This document shows positions 45,481 through 51,232 of a stretch of DNA of 51,232 nt, piece by piece. The stretch covers positions 1 to 51,232 of the forward strand of contig JAABRY010000011.1 of assembly GCA_011390645.1 (NCBI GenBank), given 5' to 3'. The DNA is from Gemmatimonadota bacterium. GTDB taxonomy: Bacteria; Gemmatimonadota; Gemmatimonadetes; Gemmatimonadales; GWC2-71-9. The position numbers were made by a program, and so were the translations under genes. How positions within the stretch are numbered: position 1 is the stretch's first letter; each line of letters starts with the position of its first letter. Under the pieces are notes generated by a model. The model was not told the DNA's origin. It ran no database searches and was given only the letters and a program-made list of their open reading frames with translations.

Positions 45481-46752
45481 ATGATGCCCCTGCTCCTTCT
45501 CCAACGTGATCAACGCCAGCCGCGGGGACACCATCGGATAGGTCTTCGCGAACCAGCCATAGCTCAGCAGGAAGAGACCCAGGAAGGCCAGCGTCGGCGC
45601 GAGCTCGGGGAGCCCGAAGAGTGGCGCATTCACCTCGCTCACCGACGGGATCACGAGCAGGTAGCGCTCGAGCCAGAGGGTGCAGAACGAGATCGCGGTG
45701 AAGATCCCGAGCGTGAGCGACGTCCGCTTGGCGCCGACTGACAGCAACCCGGTGAACGGAATGACGAACAACCCGAGGAATACGGCGCCGCCGATCGTGC
45801 GCCACTCGCCCCACAGTCGTGAGAAGACGAAGCCGGTTTCTTCCGGCAGGTTGCCGTACCAGATCACGAGGAACTGGGCCCACATGAGATAGGTCCAGAA
45901 GATCGTGAAGCCGAAGCAGAGCTTGCCGAGATCGTGGCGCTGCTTCCCGCTGACGTACTCCTGCAACCCGACCGCCTTGATGCCATACAGCATCAGGAGG
46001 GCGAGCAGCGTGTGGGCGCCGAGGAATGAGCCCATGAAGTACCAGCCACCGAGCAGGTTGCTGAACCAGTGCGGCTGCAGGGCCATGATCCCGTCGAAGG
46101 CGACCATCGTGAAGACCAGCGAGTAGAGGACCGCATAGATCGGCGCCAGACGGTAAGTCCGCGCGTGGTTCCGATCGGCATCGTAGCCCTGCAGCATCTT
46201 CTCGTACCGAGCCTTGCGCCCGTCAGTCACCTTGTCCTTGGCGAGCGCCACGTCGGGCAGGAGATCGCTCTTGATCAACTGCACCCCGACCCAGTACAGC
46301 ACGAGGAGCCCGATCGCGAGGCGAGTGACCATCCACGGCTTCGAGAGCCACATCGCCTTGCCGGCGGCCAGTCCGTGGAGTTCCTCCTCCATGTGACCGT
46401 AGACGTCGTGGTACCCGAGCGTGAAGATCAGCACGAATCCGATCAGCGAGACCGGAATCATTGCACTCGTCGCCTGCGAGAAGCGGATGATCACCCCGGA
46501 CCACTTGGCGTTGGCGATCTTGTGCACGGCGGTCAGGGCGAGCGAGCCGCCGGTGATGCCGGTCCAGAAGAGCCAGTTCACGTGGAAGGTCTGCCACGCA
46601 CGGTGCGATCCATCACCGAGCAGGGTGAACACGAAGAGCGCCGCACCGACCACGGAGAGCACCAGCCCCGCCGTCATGAAGGTGCTGTAGTTGCCGGCCA
46701 CGCTCTTGGCCGCCAGGCGGTCACGGACCGCAGTGAAATCGACGGCGCCCAT
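45478..46752 (-). CDS. actF: ActF, Alternative Complex III membrane subunit
   Basis: The 424-residue protein has about ten membrane helices and ActF features: FMTAGLVLSVVGAALFVF at the start, TFHVNWLFWTGI, WYFMGSFLGAHTLLALL and FTIFWTYLMWAQFLVIWYGNLPEET split by loops. ActF pairs with ActC in the quinol-oxidising ACIII. The ATG overlaps the actE stop as ATGA. It is the last gene of the operon and ends at the heptad element. Confidence 0.9.
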   Translation of the reverse strand: MGAVDFTAVRDRLAAKSVAGNYSTFMTAGLVLSVVGAALFVFTLLGDGSHRAWQTFHVNWLFWTGITGGSLALTAVHKIANAKWSGVIIRFSQATSAMIPVSLIGFVLIFTLGYHDVYGHMEEELHGLAAGKAMWLSKPWMVTRLAIGLLVLYWVGVQLIKSDLLPDVALAKDKVTDGRKARYEKMLQGYDADRNHARTYRLAPIYAVLYSLVFTMVAFDGIMALQPHWFSNLLGGWYFMGSFLGAHTLLALLMLYGIKAVGLQEYVSGKQRHDLGKLCFGFTIFWTYLMWAQFLVIWYGNLPEETGFVFSRLWGEWRTIGGAVFLGLFVIPFTGLLSVGAKRTSLTLGIFTAISFCTLWLERYLLVIPSVSEVNAPLFGLPELAPTLAFLGLFLLSYGWFAKTYPMVSPRLALITLEKEQGHH

Positions 46753-47357
46753 CAGTTCTGCCCCCCGGTGGTCGCAGCCACGGGCGCGGGCGCCCCGGCC
46801 TGCAGCGAGCGAACGTAGTCCACGACCGCCCAGCGCTCGTCCTGCCGCACGATCTTGTCGCCGTACTGGCCCATCAGGCCGCGACCATAGCGGATGATCC
46901 CGTAGAGGTAGCCATCCGTATAGCCGATGGCCTGCGGCGTAAGCAGCGACGGCGGGTTGAGGTAGCTCTTGAGCGTCCCATCCCCGGCGCCCTGGTATCC
47001 GTGACACATCGCGCAGTAGATGCGATAGAGCTCTTCACCGCGCTCGGCGGGGAGGGTGGTCATCCCCGCCGGCCGCGTGATCGTGTTGGCCACGGCAAAG
47101 TCGAAACCATACTGCAACTGCCGCGGGTTGCCCACCCGGAAGTCACGCTCGCCACCGGTGATCGGGACGATCCCGTCCGGGGTGTCACGTGGGATGTCGG
47201 CCCGCTGGTACGGATGCACCGCCTTCGACAGGATCATGTGATCGAACCAGGCGATGTTGTGCATGAGGTCGTCCGGTGAGGGGACCTCGTTGTACCAGAA
47301 GTTGCACCCGGTCGACCCGGTCGCAAGCACGAAGGCAACAAGGAGCTTACGCGTCAC
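46752..47357 (-). CDS. actE: ActE, monoheme cytochrome c lipoprotein of ACIII
   Basis: The 201-residue lipoprotein has a lipobox (STGC, Cys18) and one CAMCH heme c motif followed by GYQGAGDG; YGIIRYGRGLMGQYG carries a likely Met axial ligand. It is a periplasmic electron-transfer subunit of ACIII. GTG 47357 overlaps the actD end by 11 bases. Confidence 0.9.
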   Translation of the reverse strand: MTRKLLVAFVLATGSTGCNFWYNEVPSPDDLMHNIAWFDHMILSKAVHPYQRADIPRDTPDGIVPITGGERDFRVGNPRQLQYGFDFAVANTITRPAGMTTLPAERGEELYRIYCAMCHGYQGAGDGTLKSYLNPPSLLTPQAIGYTDGYLYGIIRYGRGLMGQYGDKIVRQDERWAVVDYVRSLQAGAPAPVAATTGGQN

Positions 47358-47856
47358 GGGAGACCTCCACCGAGCCATGCCGTTCAAGGAGCTGCTGCAC
47401 GTCCGCCGCGCGATCCGCGCCGCACGGAACGAACACGCCAATGCGGTCGTCGCTGAAGCGTGGATGGTACGGCCGCCCCGCCAGCGACTTGCGGGCGGAG
47501 AGGATGAAGATGGCCGCGATCGTGGAGATGGCACCGAGCAGAATCGTGAGCTCGAAGCCGATCACGACGAAGGCCGGAATCGCCGCGATCGGCTTGCCGC
47601 CGACCAGGAGCGGCCAATCCCGTGACATCCAGATCGCCAGCGAGAAGCCGGCAGTGGTCCCGGTCACGCCACCGATCAGCGTGAACAACCGCACCGGGGA
47701 GATCGGGTCGCCGATGGCGTCCTCGAGCTCGTGGTTGGGCGCGGCCGAGTAGACGGTGAGGTCGGGGTGACCGCTCGACTTCAACTCGCGAATCGCGTCA
47801 CAGGCGGCGTCGATGTGCTCGAACGAGCCGAGGACGCCAGGCACGTGCTTGGCCAT
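47347..47856 (-). CDS. actD: ActD, ACIII subunit (DUF3341)
   Basis: The 169-residue protein has an N-terminal soluble domain (VLGSFEHIDAACDAIREL), then two membrane helices (about 60-80 and 95-120) and a short C-terminal tail. This is the DUF3341 layout of ActD. It starts one base past the actC stop and overlaps actE, in the usual B-C-D-E-F order. Confidence 0.9.
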   Translation of the reverse strand: MAKHVPGVLGSFEHIDAACDAIRELKSSGHPDLTVYSAAPNHELEDAIGDPISPVRLFTLIGGVTGTTAGFSLAIWMSRDWPLLVGGKPIAAIPAFVVIGFELTILLGAISTIAAIFILSARKSLAGRPYHPRFSDDRIGVFVPCGADRAADVQQLLERHGSVEVSRDA

Positions 47857-47857
47857 C

Positions 47858-49216
47858 TTAGTGCCCCCCCCCGTGGGTCTTCTTGCGCGGCATCGGGATC
47901 ATTTCCTTGATCTCCTGGATCGCCACGATCGGGAAGTTCTTGTAGAACAGCGTGAACCAGAGGCCGAACCAGCCGAACGAGCCGAGCAGGACCAACCAGT
48001 CCGCCCAGGTCGGATTGATCTGGCCCCAGGCGTTCGGCAGGTAGTCGTTGGCGAGCGAGGACACCACGATCACGTAGCGCTCGAACCACATCCCGATGTT
48101 GATGAAGATCGAGATCACGAACAGCGCCGTGAGATTGGTCCGGATCTTCTTGAACCAGAGCAACTGGCTGACGAAGGCGTTGCAGATGATCATCGCCCAC
48201 CCTGCCCACCAGTTCGGCCCGAAGGCGCGACGCCAGAAGGCCGTCTGCTCGTAGGTGCTCCCCGAATACCAGGCGACGAAGTACTCCATCGCGTAGGCAT
48301 AGAAGAGGATCGTGCCGGTGAACAGCGTCAGCTTCGACAGATTGTCGAAGTGGTAGTCGGTGATCATATGCTCGACGCGCAGCATCTTCCGCAAGGGGAT
48401 GAGCAGCGTGAACGTCATCCCGATGCCCGAGTAGATGGCGCCTGCAACGAAGTACGGGGCGAAGATCGTCCCGTGCCAGCCCGGCACGATCGAGACGGCG
48501 AAGTCCCACGAAACGACCGAGTGCACCGAGAGCACGAGCGGCGCGGCAAGGGCGGCGAGGTAGAGGTAGGCACGCGTGTAGTGGCGCCACTGCGAATCTG
48601 CACCGGTCCAGCCAAGCGACAGCGCGCCGTAGAGCTTCTTGCGCCAGCCGCTGACGTGGTCACGCACCGCGGCGATGTCCGGCACCAAGCCGACCATGAG
48701 GAAGGTGCTCGACACGGTGAGGTACGTCGAGATCGCGAAGACGTCCCAGAGCAGCGGTGACTTGAAGTTCGGCCAGAGGTAGCGCGCGTTCGGGTACGGG
48801 ATCAGCCAGTAGAAGATCCACTGCCGGCCAATGTGAATGATCGGGAAGAGCGCCGCCGTCATGACGGCGAAGACCGTCATCGCTTCCGTCGCGCGGTAGA
48901 CGGCGGTGCGCCACGGCGAACGGAAGAGGAAGAGAATCGCCGAGATCAGCGTGCCGGCGTGGCCGATGCCGACCCAGAAGACGAAGGTCGTGATGTAGAC
49001 CGACCACATGATCGGCGGGGCATAACCCGCCAGTCCGAGGCCGTGCTTGAGCAGCAGCGTGACGGTGCCGAGGAGCACCGCGGTGAGGAACGCCATCGTC
49101 CCCACCAGGATGTAGTAGCCGCGCGTCGGCGCCTCGGTGATCGTCCGGACGACATCCCGCGTGACCTCAGCGTGGGTCTGCGTCGGCATGCTCGGATCGT
49201 GCGCGATGACCGCCAT
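47858..49216 (-). CDS. actC: ActC, NrfD-like quinol-binding subunit of ACIII
   Basis: The 452-residue NrfD/PsrC-family protein has about ten helices, with FVFWVGIGHAGTLISAILFLF and WFERYVIVVSSLANDYLP, typical of ActC. It provides the quinol site. I start at ATG 49216, one base past the actB stop; ATG 49234 is in frame and would overlap actB. The last codons include a run of nine G for Gly-Gly-Gly. Confidence 0.92.
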   Translation of the reverse strand: MAVIAHDPSMPTQTHAEVTRDVVRTITEAPTRGYYILVGTMAFLTAVLLGTVTLLLKHGLGLAGYAPPIMWSVYITTFVFWVGIGHAGTLISAILFLFRSPWRTAVYRATEAMTVFAVMTAALFPIIHIGRQWIFYWLIPYPNARYLWPNFKSPLLWDVFAISTYLTVSSTFLMVGLVPDIAAVRDHVSGWRKKLYGALSLGWTGADSQWRHYTRAYLYLAALAAPLVLSVHSVVSWDFAVSIVPGWHGTIFAPYFVAGAIYSGIGMTFTLLIPLRKMLRVEHMITDYHFDNLSKLTLFTGTILFYAYAMEYFVAWYSGSTYEQTAFWRRAFGPNWWAGWAMIICNAFVSQLLWFKKIRTNLTALFVISIFINIGMWFERYVIVVSSLANDYLPNAWGQINPTWADWLVLLGSFGWFGLWFTLFYKNFPIVAIQEIKEMIPMPRKKTHGGGH

Positions 49217-49217
49217 C

Positions 49218-51232
49218 TCAGTGTCCCCCGCCATGATCGTCCGCGGCCTTCATGACCGGCTCCTGCGCCACCACCTTGGCAAGGTAGGTGACCGCGGGCC
49301 GGACGTTGATCAGTTCGAGCATGGTGTAGCCGCGGGGATCACGCGCCCACTGCACCACCTTCGCCTCCGGGTCCTTGACGTTGCCGAAGGCCATGGCGTT
49401 CGACGGGCAGGCCTGCACGCAGGCCGGCGTGATTTCGCCGTCGCGGAGCGCCCGATCCTCGAGGCGCGCCGTGTGCTGGGCCCCACGGATCCGCTGCACG
49501 CAGAAGGTGCACTTCTCCATGACACCACGCGCACGCACGGTGACTTCCGGGTTCAGCTGCAGGTTCAGCGGCTCCGGCCACGCCGACTCGTTGTACTTGA
49601 GCCAGTTGTAGTAGCGGACCTTGAACGGGCAGTTGTTGCTGCAATAGCGCGTGCCCACGCACCGGTTGTAGACCTGGCCGTTGAGGCCGTCCGGGGTGTG
49701 GTAGGCGGCATAGACCGGGCAGACCGGCTCGCACGGCGCGTTGTCGCAGTGCTGGCACATGATCGGAGCGAAGCGCGCCTCGATGGGCGCCCCGTCGTGG
49801 CCGCCCTCCCAGTACCGCTCGATGCGCATCCAGCTCATCTCGCGGCCCTTGAAGACCTGGTCTTCACCGACGGTCGGGATGTTGTTCTCGGCGTAGCACG
49901 CCGTGACGCACGCCGAACAGCCGGTGCAACGCGACAGGTCGACCGCCATGCCCCACTTCGGGGTCTCGTCCTTGCCGTACTCGCCGAGGTTCCACTTTTC
50001 CTTCTGCGCCTCGTACCAGCCGTCGATCGCCTCGAGCTCACGCGGCGTGTTGATCTCGTGGGGCTCGCCGCCGGCTGCCTTGTAGGCCTGCTCCGGCGTC
50101 ATCCCCTGCGAGGCAAAGGCGAGCGGCATCTGCTCGATGATGCCGCGACCGAGCTGGCGCGGGTTGCCCTCGGTCTTGGCGACTTGCCGGTACCCGGGCG
50201 TCTTGGCGACCGATACCGTCGTCGCGACGTAGGGGAGGAAACCCTGACCATCCGCGGCGCCAATGAGGTCGAGCGCGTTGACGCCACGTCCCTTGGCGTA
50301 CCGGCCATACTCGGTGTGTCCGAGTCCGAGGGGCATGCCGATCGTGTCTTGCCGGATGCCGTGGTAGACATAGACCTGCGCCTGCACGCTGCCGTGCTGC
50401 GTGGTCAGCTCGATGATCTCGCCCTCGCGCACGTCGAGTCGCTTGGCCGTTTCGGGGTGCAATTCCGCCCACGACTGCCAGGTGATCTTGGTCATCGGGT
50501 CGGGGTTCTCGAGCAACCACGGCTTGTTGGCGCCGCGACCATCGTGATACATGATCGAGGGATACGGCAGGAAGGTGAATTCCGCGGTGCCGTCGAGCGT
50601 CGGGACGGCGGGATCGATCGCCGTGGCCCCGGCAACCAGCTGCGGCTGCGAGATCGTCGGCTCGAGATAGACACCACCGCGCGCGAGCGCAGCGCGCCAG
50701 AATTCGTCGAAGTCTGCCGGCGCCCCGACCTGCCAGGCCGCCTGGAGGCGCGTCTCGAAATTCGGCTCCGCGAAGGCGGTTGCGGTGTCGCCACCGATGG
50801 CCTTGGCGACCTGGAGCAGCACGTCACCGGTGTGCATCCCGGGACGCACCGGGGTCATCACCGGCTGCAGCAGTGAGCGCGCACCCGGACGGGCAAAGAG
50901 GTCGTCCCAGCGCTCGAGCGCATGCAGGTTCGGGAGGATGAGGTCGCAGGCCGCGGCGGTCTCGTCGATCACGTTCGCCGTGCTGACCTTGAAGCCCACC
51001 TTCGCGAAGCTCTCCGCGAAGCGGCCGCTCTTCGGCAGCGCATAGAGCGGGTTCGCCTCGTGCACGAACACCACGTCGTACGCGCCAGAGGACATCCCCA
51101 CGAACAACTCCTGCACCGCGCCGTACCCGCCAGTCGGCGTGGTACCCGCGCCGAACTTCACCGTACTACCGAGGTTGCCGGCCGCCACGTTCGCGAGGTT
51201 GACGGCGCGGCAGAGATCGATGGCGCCACGGT
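49218..51232 (-). CDS. actB: ActB, molybdopterin-like/iron-sulfur subunit of ACIII (5' end outside window)
   Basis: The frame is open to the window end, giving about 670 C-terminal residues. The first part resembles a molybdopterin oxidoreductase without obvious cofactor ligands; the last 230 residues are an NrfC-like ferredoxin module with four cysteine clusters: CTGCSACVTAC, CQHCDNAPCEPVCP, CVGTRYCSNNCP with CTFCVQ, and CVQACP. ActB relays electrons within ACIII. The TGA is one base ahead of the chosen actC start. actA is expected just beyond the edge. Confidence 0.93.
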   Translation of the reverse strand, partial: RGAIDLCRAVNLANVAAGNLGSTVKFGAGTTPTGGYGAVQELFVGMSSGAYDVVFVHEANPLYALPKSGRFAESFAKVGFKVSTANVIDETAAACDLILPNLHALERWDDLFARPGARSLLQPVMTPVRPGMHTGDVLLQVAKAIGGDTATAFAEPNFETRLQAAWQVGAPADFDEFWRAALARGGVYLEPTISQPQLVAGATAIDPAVPTLDGTAEFTFLPYPSIMYHDGRGANKPWLLENPDPMTKITWQSWAELHPETAKRLDVREGEIIELTTQHGSVQAQVYVYHGIRQDTIGMPLGLGHTEYGRYAKGRGVNALDLIGAADGQGFLPYVATTVSVAKTPGYRQVAKTEGNPRQLGRGIIEQMPLAFASQGMTPEQAYKAAGGEPHEINTPRELEAIDGWYEAQKEKWNLGEYGKDETPKWGMAVDLSRCTGCSACVTACYAENNIPTVGEDQVFKGREMSWMRIERYWEGGHDGAPIEARFAPIMCQHCDNAPCEPVCPVYAAYHTPDGLNGQVYNRCVGTRYCSNNCPFKVRYYNWLKYNESAWPEPLNLQLNPEVTVRARGVMEKCTFCVQRIRGAQHTARLEDRALRDGEITPACVQACPSNAMAFGNVKDPEAKVVQWARDPRGYTMLELINVRPAVTYLAKVVAQEPVMKAADDHGGGH

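Noticed and set aside
1..51232. CRISPR arrays, tRNA or rRNA genes, insertion sequences, prophage genes
   Set aside because: I looked for regular spacer-repeat arrays, transposase or integrase motifs and RNA gene signatures and saw none; the only arrays are the 7-bp repeats.

Overview
The window is a dense stretch of a high-GC bacterial chromosome. It carries part of a photosynthesis gene cluster (PGC) of the purple-bacterial type. There is a complete crtF-bchC-bchX-bchY-bchZ-pufBALMC block, with bchI, bchD, puhE and a CruF-type carotenoid gene just upstream. Close by are heme genes (hemB, hemL, hemY) and most of an Alternative Complex III (ACIII) operon. A type-2 reaction centre with PufC, ACIII, many secreted M16/M19 peptidases and a TonB receptor, and very short intergenic spaces, fits a phototrophic member of the Gemmatimonadota. 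That assignment is inference; no rRNA or taxonomic marker is present.

Layout. 1-5 kb: accessory genes, namely the end of a secreted protein, a membrane protein that looks like an M48/M56 peptidase without its zinc motif, a HerA-like DUF853 ATPase, a secreted M19 dipeptidase and a dodecin. 5-10.4 kb, minus strand: an aldehyde dehydrogenase, a fused glucosylglycerol-phosphate phosphatase/synthase and a sodium:solute symporter, probably one osmolyte unit. 10.5-24.7 kb, minus strand: the photosynthesis block, transcribed bchI-bchD-puhE-cruF-crtF, then bchC-bchX-bchY-bchZ-pufB-pufA-pufL-pufM-pufC. 24.8-31.2 kb, minus strand: an M16 protease and a hemB-hemL-hemY operon that makes tetrapyrrole precursors. 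31.4-38.1 kb, plus strand: a TonB receptor translationally coupled to a complete YnjBCD-like ABC importer. 38.2-42.4 kb, plus strand: serine palmitoyltransferase, a GNAT acyltransferase, an NAD-dependent reductase and a PAP2 enzyme, read here as a probable sphingolipid (ceramide) locus. 42.4-45.4 kb: a blue-copper lipoprotein, a cysteine-rich protein of unknown function, and an ECF sigma/anti-sigma pair. 45.5-51.2 kb, minus strand: actB (cut by the window end), actC, actD, actE and actF.

How the parts fit. HemB, HemL and HemY supply protoporphyrin IX. BchI/BchD chelate magnesium. BchXYZ and BchC carry out late bacteriochlorophyll a steps. PufBALM with PufC form the LH1-RC core. CruF and CrtF modify carotenoids, and PuhE helps assembly. 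ACIII and the cupredoxin are good candidates for returning electrons to PufC, a wiring better known from Chloroflexus-type phototrophs.

Regulatory signals seen in the sequence: two TGT-N12-ACA (PpsR/CrtJ-type) palindromes, 8 bp apart, over the -35 and -10 of a bchC promoter; one more at the start of bchI; and a hairpin between pufA and pufL whose wobble pairs favour the puf transcript strand. Most adjacent genes overlap by ATGA or GTGA. Two genes lack any usable ATG/GTG/TTG start and seem to begin at CTG or ATT.
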